Assembly (NCBI GenBank): GCA_029936965.1
Contig: JAPYRG010000002.1
Location: 117,561 to 181,560 of the forward strand
Length of the DNA: 64,000 nucleotides
Origin: Fidelibacterota bacterium
Lineage (GTDB): Bacteria > Fidelibacterota > Marinisomatia > Marinisomatales > TCS55
Direction of reading: 5' to 3'
Shown here: positions 43,345 to 52,880 of the stretch, piece by piece
Numbering within the stretch: the first letter of the stretch is position 1
Layout of the letters: every line of letters starts with the position of its first letter
Notes under the pieces: generated by a model
Seen by the model: the letters and a program-made list of their open reading frames with translations, nothing else
Databases searched by the model: none
Told to the model about the DNA's origin: nothing
Translations under genes and position numbers: made by a program

Positions 43345-45531
43345 ATGATGATATCAATAAAGCATGTTATAATTATCGGTATTTGTGCTATAATTTTTAA
43401 ATGTACTAATAATGAGGCTGACTTCACTACGTGGAAAACCTATCAAGGGGACTATGGAAGAAATCAATATTCTTCTTTAGATCAAATCAACAAACAGAAT
43501 ATCAGCCAAGTGAAGCCTTTGTGGGTATATCAGACTGGAGATAGTCTTCGCAAGAACTCACAAATTCAATGTAACCCAATTATAATTGATGGGGTATTAT
43601 ACGCTACGACACCAAATTTGAAATTAATTGCTCTAAATGCTGCAACAGGAAAATTACTATGGGAATTTGACCCTGGTTTGGATTTTTCTCCACATGTTAA
43701 CAGGGGGGTTTCATATTGGGAATCAAAAAATGACAAGCGTATTCTGTATACTGCGGGATCTTTACTATTTGCTGTTAATGCATCTACTGGTAATCCTGTA
43801 ACTAGTTTTGGGGCCGCTGGAGTAACATCTTTAAAGGCTGGATTAGGCGCCCGCGCAGCAGATCTTTTTGTAATAGCAACTTCTCCAGGTGTGGTTTATA
43901 ATGACCTCTTTATTGTTGGAACTCGTGTGTCAGAAAATGCAGATGCTGCTCCAGGTTATGTGCGTGCTTTTAATATTCTTACAGGAAAGGTTGAATGGGT
44001 TTTCCATACAATTCCAAAGCCCGGTGAGTATGGATATTCAACATGGCCAAAAGATGCCTATAATCAAATTGGTGGCGCAAATGCTTGGGCAGGAATTACT
44101 CTGGATAAAAAAAGAGGTGTAGTTTATGTTCCTACTGGGTCCGCATCTTTTGATTTTTGGGGAGGCAATCGATTGGGTAAAAACTTATTTGCAAATTCTA
44201 TTATTGCAATAAATGCCAACACAGGAAGACGCATATGGCATTATCAAACAGTTCACCATGACCTTTGGGATCGCGATTTACCATCGCCTCCTAATCTTGT
44301 TTCAGTAAAACATGATGATAAAATGATTGATGCGGTTGCTCAGGTAACAAAATCTGGTTATGTGTTTTTGCTTAATCGAGATACTGGAGAACCGTTATTC
44401 CCAATCGAAGAAAGAAATGTGAAGAAATCCGATTTAATTGGAGAAGAAACATGGGAAACACAGCCCTTTCCATTAAAACCGCCCCCGTTCTCAAGACAAA
44501 GTTTTACTGAAAAATTAATAACTAACATCAGTACAGAGTCTTATGAATATGTCAAATCTATATTGGATACTGTTCGAACCGGGGAGCAGTTTATCCCGCC
44601 TAGCACACAAGGCACGATGTATTTCCCGGGATTTGATGGGGGCGCAGAATGGGGTGGCGCATCTTTTGATGTAAAAACAGGAATTCTATATGTAAATGCA
44701 AATGAAATGCCATGGATACAACATATGGTTACACTTGATTTAAATGATAAAAATTCAGCGCAACCAAAAACTATACACGATATTGGTGAAAAGGTATACA
44801 AGGCTAATTGTGCAATTTGCCATGGACAAGAACTCCAAGGGGATATTAAAGGAACGTTTCCACATACTACGGGAACATATCCATCTTTGAAAAATCTTGA
44901 TAAAAGACTTCCCCGGAAAGAAACAATCACGATCATTGAAAAAGGGAAAGGGTTCATGCCTTCTTTTAATCAATTCTCTAATAAAAAGAAAAATGCTCTC
45001 TTATCTTTCTTATATAATGAGAACCTTGCCGCAGATAATGAAAACGATGCTAATCAAAGTTGGCTTGAAAATCTTAGGAAAGAATTATTTGATTTTAAAA
45101 TTCCATATACTCATACTGGATATAATAGATTTTATGATCAAGATGGTTATCCAGCCGTTAAGCCTCCTTGGGGAACCCTTAATGCAATTGATTTAAACAA
45201 GGGGGAAATTTTATGGCAAGTGCCTCTGGGTGAATTCGTCGAATTAACAAAAAAGGGTGTTCCAAAAACTGGAACTGAAAATTATGGTGGTCCAGTAGTA
45301 ACTGCTGGTGGATTAATTTTTATTGCTGCGTCAAAAGATGAACATATAAGAGCATTTGATAAAGATTCTGGAAAAGAACTTTGGAAATACAAACTTCCCG
45401 CTGGAGGCTACGCTACTCCTAGTATATATGAAGTGGATAATAAACAATATGTAGTTATTGCCTGTGGCGGTGGAAAAATGGGGACAAAGCCTGGGGACTA
45501 TTATATATCATTTGGTTTGCCCTCAAGCTAA
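43345..45531 (+). CDS. PQQ-dependent dehydrogenase with internal cytochrome c domain
   Basis: A 728-residue probable lipoprotein ('IGICAIIFKCTNN'). The beta-propeller begins 'WKTYQGDYGRNQYSSLDQIN' and includes 'TGKLLWEFDPGL' and 'TVHHDLWDRDLPSPPNLV', typical of membrane-type glucose/quinate quinoproteins. Near residues 475-565 a cytochrome c domain is inserted: haem motif 'YKANCAICHGQEL' and a likely Met ligand in 'GKGFMPSFNQ'. The propeller then resumes ('WGTLNAIDLNKGEILWQVPL') and closes with 'QYVVIACGGG'. It should oxidise a sugar or alcohol with PQQ and pass electrons through its own haem. No PQQ biosynthesis genes are in the window. It is cotranscribed with the preceding CRTAC1 gene. Confidence 0.92.
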   Translation: MMISIKHVIIIGICAIIFKCTNNEADFTTWKTYQGDYGRNQYSSLDQINKQNISQVKPLWVYQTGDSLRKNSQIQCNPIIIDGVLYATTPNLKLIALNAATGKLLWEFDPGLDFSPHVNRGVSYWESKNDKRILYTAGSLLFAVNASTGNPVTSFGAAGVTSLKAGLGARAADLFVIATSPGVVYNDLFIVGTRVSENADAAPGYVRAFNILTGKVEWVFHTIPKPGEYGYSTWPKDAYNQIGGANAWAGITLDKKRGVVYVPTGSASFDFWGGNRLGKNLFANSIIAINANTGRRIWHYQTVHHDLWDRDLPSPPNLVSVKHDDKMIDAVAQVTKSGYVFLLNRDTGEPLFPIEERNVKKSDLIGEETWETQPFPLKPPPFSRQSFTEKLITNISTESYEYVKSILDTVRTGEQFIPPSTQGTMYFPGFDGGAEWGGASFDVKTGILYVNANEMPWIQHMVTLDLNDKNSAQPKTIHDIGEKVYKANCAICHGQELQGDIKGTFPHTTGTYPSLKNLDKRLPRKETITIIEKGKGFMPSFNQFSNKKKNALLSFLYNENLAADNENDANQSWLENLRKELFDFKIPYTHTGYNRFYDQDGYPAVKPPWGTLNAIDLNKGEILWQVPLGEFVELTKKGVPKTGTENYGGPVVTAGGLIFIAASKDEHIRAFDKDSGKELWKYKLPAGGYATPSIYEVDNKQYVVIACGGGKMGTKPGDYYISFGLPSS

Positions 45532-48500
45532 TTCTTTGCAACATAATTGCGAATTTCATTTTTGAAGGAATCAATAGAAATAATTCTAGTATTATAATTT
45601 TTCATATACTCATCATGGTCTTTGTCTTTTGGAAAAACATCTTTTTTATTAGGTGGATAAGAAAACATTCCATGAAATGGTAACGGCGCTGCTGTTTGCC
45701 CTTGCGCTGTGTTTAAATCTCCATCCTTTAACCATCCATCATTATAGAATAAAAAATCTCTTACCCAATTATTAGATAATTTTCCTAAATGAGATTCTGG
45801 AAATTTTAGAGAAATTTCATCTCCAGCATTCATAATTACATATTTATTATCCGATTTTAATAATAAAGATAAAACATCTCCATATTTTGTATAGCGGCCA
45901 GTTAGGTCTCGCCATTTTTGATTAGATGTAGTATGATAATAATCTGGTATATGTGGGCTACTAAAGCTTTTTCTGGAAATTTTTGAATAACCTCTAAAAT
46001 GAAGGTTCGCATGTATTGGCTGCAATTCACTAATGCGTATATCTTTATTATTTACATTGGGAGAGATAAAAACATTATCCCAATAAATTTGCATATTAGT
46101 TTGTATGCGTATTCTATAATCATTGGAAATAAACTTGTCAGTTAGATTAAAAATCATGGTTTTATTCTTTCCTTTTGGAAAGCCAATATTATTAAATACG
46201 CTTTCCCACTCTCCCCCTTTATTAACAACTTGTAAATTAGGAAACATCAGCTCTGTACTGCTAGATTGAGAAATATTAACATTTATACTGGCATCCGTTG
46301 GAAACAACCAGCCTTTCATAAATAGATACACTGAATCAAGATTGCTTAAATCCCCAAAATCCAAAATCATATCATGAAGCTCTGTTATCCCTTGGTAATC
46401 AGATGGCGTTAGGTGGTCTATATATTTTTCATCCGGCAATAATAATGCGCTACGGAGATCATTCCCTAAATTATCAATAGCAACATTAGGAAGCATCTTA
46501 TTGCTCACGCTATAGATGCGAAATGGTGGATAAGGGGGGGGTATAAATGTCTCATTAATGTATATATCAACACTGTCAGGGTGGTCTATCACCATTAATT
46601 TTACATTATCTAAATATGGGGTTTCCCACAATTCAGTTGTAAAGTTTAATTCATAATTTCCATTTCTTGGTTGTACTCTATTTCCCGGTACTTTTAAATA
46701 CTCATCTGTTGAGTTTGGAAAGGCAAAGAATTTTTCGCCAGCCATAATTCCCAAAGGCATTCCTAATGCGCTAGGCCATAATACATCTGTAACAAAATCA
46801 AATTTTGAGCCATTCCAAGCAAATAAATACGGGCACGATCCTTTGAGTATTTGCGTCTCAACAATTGTTTGATTCTTTTTGGGGCTTAGATGGTTTTGAG
46901 GCACTCCATTACTCCACAAAACTCTAATAACATCACCTTGCCCTCTATCTCCTAAGCCAAAATGGTTCACTGGTTTATTTACAGAACGCATTTGATATAA
47001 ACCACCTGCTTTCAATTCTAATTTTGATCCTATGCCAAAATAATTATTTTTGCTGCTTCCTGTTCGCAAACCAGCAAGCCGTACCTTTAAATGGTTATTA
47101 ATATTTCCGCCATCATTTCTTAAAACAATAGCGTTGTCATTTTGACGAATAATGAGATCTAGATCGCCGTCATTATCTATATCACTTGTTACTGTAAAAT
47201 CGACAGGGTATTGTATTAATGGTAATGAATTGGATGCATCTATAAATCCCCCAAGTCTATCGTTATGCAATAAAATGACTCCGCTATTATTCTCAGCATT
47301 TCCTATAGGGCTACCAGCAATGATAAGATCTAAATATCCATCATTATCTATATCTGCGAACTCCGCTTTTTTTGCAGAAAAGGTCCTTAAAAGAGGGTTC
47401 AATTGAAGTAGCTTGTTATCATAAACAAATACACCATCTCCTTTATTTTTGTATAATGAATGATTCCCTTCTAAATCGCAAATATAAATATCTAAATGAC
47501 CATCGTTATTATAATCGGCAACAGTTAAACTGCTTGGTTTTCCTTTATGTGTTAAGCCGGACTTTTTGGTCAAGTCATTAAAAAACCCTTGTCTTATATT
47601 ATCATAATAAACCATGGAGCTGTTTTCATTAAGCACTACCATATCTACATCACCATCATCATTAAAATCTCCAAAAACTTGATCTAGGCTGTTTTCTCCA
47701 TTTGCTATTATATCAGAAACATTAGAAATATCCGTAAACGTACCGTCTGAATTGTTTCTAAATAATTGATTATTCCCATTGGTTGATACATAAATATCTA
47801 AATCTCCTTCAAGATCAAAATCGAAAAAACCAAGTTTATTTGCGGAATGATTAATATATAAATCTGATGTTTTTGTCATATCAATAAATTCAGCAAGTCC
47901 ATTATTTTTATATAGTTTTATTCCTAAAGAGTTAATAATTATAATATCAAGATGGCCATCATTATCATAATCGTGACTTATAGCAAAATGATCTTTCCCT
48001 AAGTGGTTAATTCCTGGTTTAGTATCTGTTTTTTTAAAAACCCCGTTTTCATTTATTAATATTATTTGATTATTTGATTGGTCTGTATTCTTCTGTGAAA
48101 TAAACAAGTCATCATCGCCATCCATATCATAATCACCATTAATTAATGCCTGAATATTGTTTAGATTGCTAAGATCTGATTTATTAGTTATATCTATAAA
48201 GTTTACGTTGTTAAGCCTGTTTTCATTATCATCAAATGTTGGTACTTGTAAATTTATAAAATTATTTATTGGTGAGCCTGCTATGGGGCCAAGGCTCCCT
48301 CTAATCTCTTTTACGCCTGATTTATAAAATGTTGTTGATTTAAGCAAATTGTGAAACATTAAAGATTGAACCATTGATTTGCTACGATCATTATTGCGTA
48401 ATAATCGAATTGATTCATTTAAATACTTATTAGTTTCTTCTGGAATAGCAGGTAAAATCTGCCTAACCGCTTCTAATGAAAAAAGGGCGCGTTCTAGGTG

Positions 48501-49064
48501 GTTGTTTTTTATTGATAGGTCAACAACTTTTAAGTGTACAGCAAGGTTCCCAGGTAAAATATCAAGTACCCGTAATAATAATTTTTCTGATTTATTTAGA
48601 TCTTGATCTTCAGAGGGTGTTCTATAAAATTCAGATAGTTGATATAAAGACAGCACATGATCTGTTCTATTATTTATTATTGAATGGAGTCTTTGTACGG
48701 CTGCTGACTTTCTATCCGTTAATTCATACATTTTTGAAACTATAAATACTATGTTACTATTGTCTTGGCTTAATTTTTCTGCTTCTAATAAATAAATTTC
48801 AGCTGAATCTAGCTTATTTGGTAGTTGCAAGTATGACCAACCTAAATTTGCATAGCCCGATGCCTCAAAAGGAACAATGTCTATAAATGATTTAAACTGC
48901 TTAACTGCATTTAAATATTGTTCTTCTTCAATATATGCAAGTCCTTTATTTCGATGTGATAAGAGTTGTTGATATCTATCGTTATCAATTTGTTGCTTTG
49001 GCGCACATCCCGAAATACAAATAGTGATAATACAAATAATAATATATGTGATAATGCTTTTCAT
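45528..49064 (-). CDS. Giant lipoprotein: TPR + FG-GAP/VCBS + ASPIC/UnbV + unrecognised C-terminal region
   Basis: An 1178-residue lipoprotein ('IICIITICISGCAPKQQ'). Residues about 30-230 are TPR repeats ('GLAYIEEEQYLNAVKQFKSF', 'GYANLGWSYLQLPNKLDSAE'). About 290-640 are FG-GAP/VCBS repeats ('DYDMDGDDDLFI', 'DYDNDGHLDIIII', 'DFDLEGDLDIYV', 'DYNNDGHLDIYIC', 'DIDNDGYLDLIIAG', 'DIDNDGDLDLIIR'). About 645-740 resemble ASPIC/UnbV ('NHLKVRLAGLRTGSSKNNYF', 'VNHFGLGDRGQGD'). The last ~435 residues, starting 'KGSCPYLFAWNGSKFDF', match no family I know. It therefore fuses the modules found as separate TPR and CRTAC1 genes at 51.7-58.7 kb. It overlaps the convergent quinoprotein gene by 4 bases. Confidence 0.88.
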   Translation of the reverse strand: MKSIITYIIICIITICISGCAPKQQIDNDRYQQLLSHRNKGLAYIEEEQYLNAVKQFKSFIDIVPFEASGYANLGWSYLQLPNKLDSAEIYLLEAEKLSQDNSNIVFIVSKMYELTDRKSAAVQRLHSIINNRTDHVLSLYQLSEFYRTPSEDQDLNKSEKLLLRVLDILPGNLAVHLKVVDLSIKNNHLERALFSLEAVRQILPAIPEETNKYLNESIRLLRNNDRSKSMVQSLMFHNLLKSTTFYKSGVKEIRGSLGPIAGSPINNFINLQVPTFDDNENRLNNVNFIDITNKSDLSNLNNIQALINGDYDMDGDDDLFISQKNTDQSNNQIILINENGVFKKTDTKPGINHLGKDHFAISHDYDNDGHLDIIIINSLGIKLYKNNGLAEFIDMTKTSDLYINHSANKLGFFDFDLEGDLDIYVSTNGNNQLFRNNSDGTFTDISNVSDIIANGENSLDQVFGDFNDDGDVDMVVLNENSSMVYYDNIRQGFFNDLTKKSGLTHKGKPSSLTVADYNNDGHLDIYICDLEGNHSLYKNKGDGVFVYDNKLLQLNPLLRTFSAKKAEFADIDNDGYLDLIIAGSPIGNAENNSGVILLHNDRLGGFIDASNSLPLIQYPVDFTVTSDIDNDGDLDLIIRQNDNAIVLRNDGGNINNHLKVRLAGLRTGSSKNNYFGIGSKLELKAGGLYQMRSVNKPVNHFGLGDRGQGDVIRVLWSNGVPQNHLSPKKNQTIVETQILKGSCPYLFAWNGSKFDFVTDVLWPSALGMPLGIMAGEKFFAFPNSTDEYLKVPGNRVQPRNGNYELNFTTELWETPYLDNVKLMVIDHPDSVDIYINETFIPPPYPPFRIYSVSNKMLPNVAIDNLGNDLRSALLLPDEKYIDHLTPSDYQGITELHDMILDFGDLSNLDSVYLFMKGWLFPTDASINVNISQSSSTELMFPNLQVVNKGGEWESVFNNIGFPKGKNKTMIFNLTDKFISNDYRIRIQTNMQIYWDNVFISPNVNNKDIRISELQPIHANLHFRGYSKISRKSFSSPHIPDYYHTTSNQKWRDLTGRYTKYGDVLSLLLKSDNKYVIMNAGDEISLKFPESHLGKLSNNWVRDFLFYNDGWLKDGDLNTAQGQTAAPLPFHGMFSYPPNKKDVFPKDKDHDEYMKNYNTRIISIDSFKNEIRNYVAKN

Positions 49065-49249
49065 TGGTTATTAATTAATTAATAATCTTGTTAATTAATA
49101 ATAATATTAAGATTAGAGCTATATATATCCTATTAGGAATTATGTAATTATTATTGAGCATACTATAATTTCATTATACATTTGTGTACAATTCAAATTA
49201 GATGAATTGAAAATATGAAAAGTAGTCCCATAATTAATAAGGAGGTTTT
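49065..49249. promoter_or_regulatory. Divergent control region between the giant lipoprotein and the sugar isomerase operon
   Basis: This 185-base region contains an 18-base perfect palindrome of A and T (49068-49085) directly abutting the minus-strand start, and a partial repeat of the same sequence about 20 bases further on. The right end has a strong AAGGAGG ribosome site before the isomerase ATG. It must contain promoters in both directions; the palindrome may be an operator or only compositional. Confidence 0.35.
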
Positions 49250-50200
49250 ATGGAAACACGACGTGAATTTCTTAAAAAATCAGCAGCTATTGCTAGCGGG
49301 GTAAGCGTGATGGGGTTAGGCGCTTCTTCTCTTTCATCTTGTAATTCTGGTAATATTCCATTATTTAAAATTTCATTAGCCGAGTGGTCATTAAATAAAG
49401 GTATGCGATCTGGTGAAATTCCCCATCTTGATTTTCCCAAAATTTCTAAAAGAAATTTTGGGATTGATGCAATAGAGTATGTTAATCAATTATTTGCAGA
49501 TAAAAGTGGTGGTAGTGGTGAATATATAAAGGAAATGAAAAATATTGCTGATGCTGAAGGGGTAAAAAGTTTATTGATAATGTGTGATGGAGAAGGACAC
49601 CTAGGTGATCCTAATAATTCAGAAAGGACTAAGGCTGTTGAAAACCATTATAGATGGGTTGAAGCAGCAAAATACCTTGGCTGTCACTCCATTAGAGTTA
49701 ATGCTCAAAGTAAAGGCGAATATGACGAGCAAATGAAGCTTGCAGCTGATGGATTAAGCCGACTTACAGAATACGGAGCCAAAAACAATATTAATATTAT
49801 TGTCGAAAATCATGGGGGTCTTTCAAGTAATGGCAAATGGCTTTCTGGCGTAATGGATATGGTTAATCATCCGCATTGTGGGACTCTTCCAGATTTTGGG
49901 AACTTTTATTTAGGGACATGGGATGATAAAGGTAAAGAATGGTACGATAGATATCTTGGGGTAAAAGAACTAATGCCATACGCTAAAGCTGTTAGCGCAA
50001 AAAGTCATGAGTTTGATGATGCTGGAAATGAAAAAGATACGGACTATTACAAAATGATGAAGATTGTGCTTGATGCCGGTTACCGTGGTTATGTAGGAAT
50101 TGAATATGAAGGTCCTGAGTTAAGTGAAATGGATGGTATAAGTGCTACAAAAAAATTATTAGAAACGGTCCGAGATAAACTAAGTGGAGATTATAGCTAA
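49250..50200 (+). CDS. Sugar phosphate isomerase/epimerase family protein with Tat-like signal
   Basis: A 316-residue TIM-barrel protein of the xylose isomerase-like family. The N-terminus '[20 protein letters not shown]' is a Tat signal, followed by a possible lipobox ('SSLSSCNSG'). Metal-binding positions are readable: Glu in '[14 protein letters not shown]', Asp in '[12 protein letters not shown]', His in '[13 protein letters not shown]' and Glu in '[11 protein letters not shown]'. AAGGAGG sits 6 bases before the ATG. The gene heads the long plus-strand run and lies 17 bases before a Tat-type Gfo/Idh/MocA gene; pairs of these two families are common in sugar catabolism, including epimerisation of keto-sugars. 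Substrate unknown. Confidence 0.9.
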   Translation: METRREFLKKSAAIASGVSVMGLGASSLSSCNSGNIPLFKISLAEWSLNKGMRSGEIPHLDFPKISKRNFGIDAIEYVNQLFADKSGGSGEYIKEMKNIADAEGVKSLLIMCDGEGHLGDPNNSERTKAVENHYRWVEAAKYLGCHSIRVNAQSKGEYDEQMKLAADGLSRLTEYGAKNNINIIVENHGGLSSNGKWLSGVMDMVNHPHCGTLPDFGNFYLGTWDDKGKEWYDRYLGVKELMPYAKAVSAKSHEFDDAGNEKDTDYYKMMKIVLDAGYRGYVGIEYEGPELSEMDGISATKKLLETVRDKLSGDYS

Positions 50201-50217
50201 AATAGCACCTGTGTATA

Positions 50218-51621
50218 ATGTCATTAAAATCGTCTAGACGACTATTTCTAAAAAACTTCTCTGCATTAATTGCTTTATCATCAAGCTCTTTGCCTGCAGC
50301 AGTAGTTGATCAACAGAAAAAAGCTCTATTAAAAAGGAATCTTAAGACCATTGCTCCAAATGATCGTGTGCAAATTGGAACAATTGGCATGGGAATCATC
50401 GGTTTTATAGATACCATAACAGCGTTATCTGTGCCGGGGGTAGAGCTAATTGGCGTATCCGATTTATATAATGGCCGCTTAAATCATTCAAAAGAGGTTT
50501 TTGGGGAAAAAATTATTTGTACTCGTGATTATAAAGAGATTATAAATAATAATGATATAGATGCCGTTTTAATATGCACACCAGATCATTGGCATGCAAA
50601 AATAGCCATAGATGCCTTAAAGGCTGGAAAGCATGTTTATTGCGAAAAACCTATGATTCAAAACTTATCTGATGGAAATAAAGTTATCAAAGCACATAAA
50701 GACTCAAGCTGTGTTTTTCAAGTTGGTAGTCAATTTGTCAGCTCAATAGTTTTTGAAGAGGCCAGAAAACAGTTTTCATCAGGCGCTATTGGAAACCTTA
50801 ATATGATTGAAGCAAGATACAACCGCAATTCTTCAATCGGTGCCTGGCAATATACAATACCTCCCGATGCTTCATTAAATACAATTGACTGGGAACAGTT
50901 TGTAAAGGGAACGAAAAAACATGCTTTTGACCCTGTTAGATTTTTTCGTTGGCGTAATTATTGGGAATACGGCACAGGTGTTGCTGGGGATTTATTTGTA
51001 CATCTTTTTTCTGGGCTTCATCATATTCTTTCTTCAAAAGGACCAGAGCGAGTTGTAGCAACAGGTGGACTGCGTTTTTGGGAAGATGGAAGAGACGTTC
51101 CTGACATAATGCTTGGGATTTGTGATTATCCAAAAACAGCTACTCACCCTGCCTTTAATTTATCTTTACAAACTAACTTTGCGCATGGTGGTGGCGGTGG
51201 AACAGATATGAAGCTAATTGGAAGTGAAGGCGTTATGGACCTTGGTTTTCGTAGTCTGAAGATAACAAAAACCCCGCGCTATAACCCCACAAGAAAACAG
51301 CTTGTTGAGGGATATAATTCTGTTAGAACTTTCTCAAATTCTATTAAGAAACAAATCTCAGATAATTATAACAAATATTATGTAGACAGCAGTTCGGATA
51401 ATGCTGAAAAAAATGTATACGAATTTCAATTACCCGACAACTATGATGAACGATTTGACCACTTTATTAATTTTTTTAATGCTATAAGGGGTAACGGTAA
51501 AGTGATAGAAGATTCTATATATGGTTTTAGAGCTGCTGCTCCAGCTATACTTAATAATACCAGTTTTCTTAAACAAAAACCTATTAGGTGGAACCCTGAA
51601 AAAATGTCTATTAGGCCCTAA
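50218..51621 (+). CDS. Gfo/Idh/MocA family oxidoreductase, exported
   Basis: A 467-residue oxidoreductase with a twin-arginine-like signal ('SSRRLFLKNFSALIALSSSS'). Rossmann motif 'VQIGTIGMGIIGFIDT', lysine motif 'GKHVYCEKPMIQNLSDGN' and substrate-side 'GTGVAGDLFVHLFSGLHHIL' are present. In contrast to the paralog near 28 kb, the E-K-P motif is intact. The two share 'DHWHAKIAIDALKAGKHVY'-like segments, so they are related members of the exported branch. It probably works with the isomerase encoded 17 bases upstream on an extracytoplasmic sugar. Confidence 0.92.
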   Translation: MSLKSSRRLFLKNFSALIALSSSSLPAAVVDQQKKALLKRNLKTIAPNDRVQIGTIGMGIIGFIDTITALSVPGVELIGVSDLYNGRLNHSKEVFGEKIICTRDYKEIINNNDIDAVLICTPDHWHAKIAIDALKAGKHVYCEKPMIQNLSDGNKVIKAHKDSSCVFQVGSQFVSSIVFEEARKQFSSGAIGNLNMIEARYNRNSSIGAWQYTIPPDASLNTIDWEQFVKGTKKHAFDPVRFFRWRNYWEYGTGVAGDLFVHLFSGLHHILSSKGPERVVATGGLRFWEDGRDVPDIMLGICDYPKTATHPAFNLSLQTNFAHGGGGGTDMKLIGSEGVMDLGFRSLKITKTPRYNPTRKQLVEGYNSVRTFSNSIKKQISDNYNKYYVDSSSDNAEKNVYEFQLPDNYDERFDHFINFFNAIRGNGKVIEDSIYGFRAAAPAILNNTSFLKQKPIRWNPEKMSIRP

Positions 51622-51676
51622 GGGTTCTAAATCATTATACTTCAAGATAATTATAAAAATAGCTTAATTTTACAAA

Positions 51677-52870
51677 ATGATGATGAGAAAATCTTTTTTT
51701 ACAGCATCTTTATTTATTATTGCGATATTTGCTTCATGCAAAAGTAATAATATTTCAGATCCAGAAATTGCTAGATTAATTTTCCAGGCTGAAAGTGCAT
51801 TTAGAGGCGGTTACTATAATGCGGCGCTATCTATAGCTGATAACGCCACGTCTCTCAATCCAAATATGCCAGATATACACTTTCTTAGAGGAAGAGTGTT
51901 AACTAAGCTATCAAGATTTGCTGAAGCTGAAAAGGCTTATCTTAAAGTGATTTCATTAGACTATAAATATCAAGGGGCCTGGTTTAATATGGGCACAAAT
52001 AACCTGAGACAAAACAAAATGCCCCAAGCTTTATATAATTATAATAATGAAATGAAAGCTCACCCTTCTGCTCAAACAATGGTGCAAATAGGAAAGGCTT
52101 ATTCTGACTTAGGAAAGCTTGACAGTGCATTCTTATCCTATGAAAAAGCAATTCAGATTAATAATAATTTTGCCCCTGGTTACATGCGATTAAGCCATCT
52201 TAAAAAAGATTTTGGAGAAATTAATGAAGCAATAAATCATGCAAAAAAGGGGCTTGAATTGGAACCTGAAAATATTGATTACAAATATTTTATGGGGTCC
52301 CTTTTACTTTTAAATGGGCAGCCAAAATTATCTATACCATATTTTGATCAAGTTGTTAATGATAAACCCTGGCATTATTGGGCGCACCATAATCTGGGCC
52401 AAGCATTATTTAGGGTTGGTAACAAAACACAAAGTGAGTTTTACATAAATAAAGCTAAGGCGCTTCAAAAAGGAATACAGGAAGTCGAAAACTGGCGTAA
52501 TCTAGCCAATATGAACCCAGATCAATTTATGTTATGGATTAATCTAGGAAATTCACTAAATAATATGGTGAGAACAAAGGAAGCTAAAGATGCGTTTTTA
52601 GTTGCGCTATCAATACAACCAATGAATGTGGCTGTTCAAAACAATATAGCGAATTTAAGCTTGATGTTAGGGGATACTTTAGATGCTATCATAAGATATC
52701 AAACCATTTTATCGCTAGATTCTACTATAATTGATGTTTGGCAAAATCTGGGGGTGGTTTATGCTAGCTCAGGTAAATTAAATGAAGCACGCAATTCCTG
52801 GGAAAGGGCTCTTAAGTATGAACCCAACAACAATACAATTATTGAATATTTAAAAACTATAAATAAATAA
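51677..52870 (+). CDS. TPR lipoprotein, paralog of the one at 54.5 kb
   Basis: A 397-residue lipoprotein ('FIIAIFASCKSNN'). Nearly all of the mature protein is TPR repeats ('GAWFNMGTNNLRQNKMPQAL', 'AQTMVQIGKAYSDLGKLDSA', 'VWQNLGVVYASSGKLNEARN'). It is paralogous along its full length to the TPR protein at 54.5-55.7 kb ('FLRGRVLTKLSRFAEAEKAY' against 'FFKGRVFSELGRFSKADKAY'). No enzyme motif is present, so it is a scaffold or binding protein, anchored in a membrane. It is followed after 10 bases by a CRTAC1 gene, and the TPR/CRTAC1 pairing is repeated next to it and in fused form at 45.5-49.1 kb. Confidence 0.85.
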   Translation: MMMRKSFFTASLFIIAIFASCKSNNISDPEIARLIFQAESAFRGGYYNAALSIADNATSLNPNMPDIHFLRGRVLTKLSRFAEAEKAYLKVISLDYKYQGAWFNMGTNNLRQNKMPQALYNYNNEMKAHPSAQTMVQIGKAYSDLGKLDSAFLSYEKAIQINNNFAPGYMRLSHLKKDFGEINEAINHAKKGLELEPENIDYKYFMGSLLLLNGQPKLSIPYFDQVVNDKPWHYWAHHNLGQALFRVGNKTQSEFYINKAKALQKGIQEVENWRNLANMNPDQFMLWINLGNSLNNMVRTKEAKDAFLVALSIQPMNVAVQNNIANLSLMLGDTLDAIIRYQTILSLDSTIIDVWQNLGVVYASSGKLNEARNSWERALKYEPNNNTIIEYLKTINK

Positions 52871-52880
52871 ATTTCAAACA

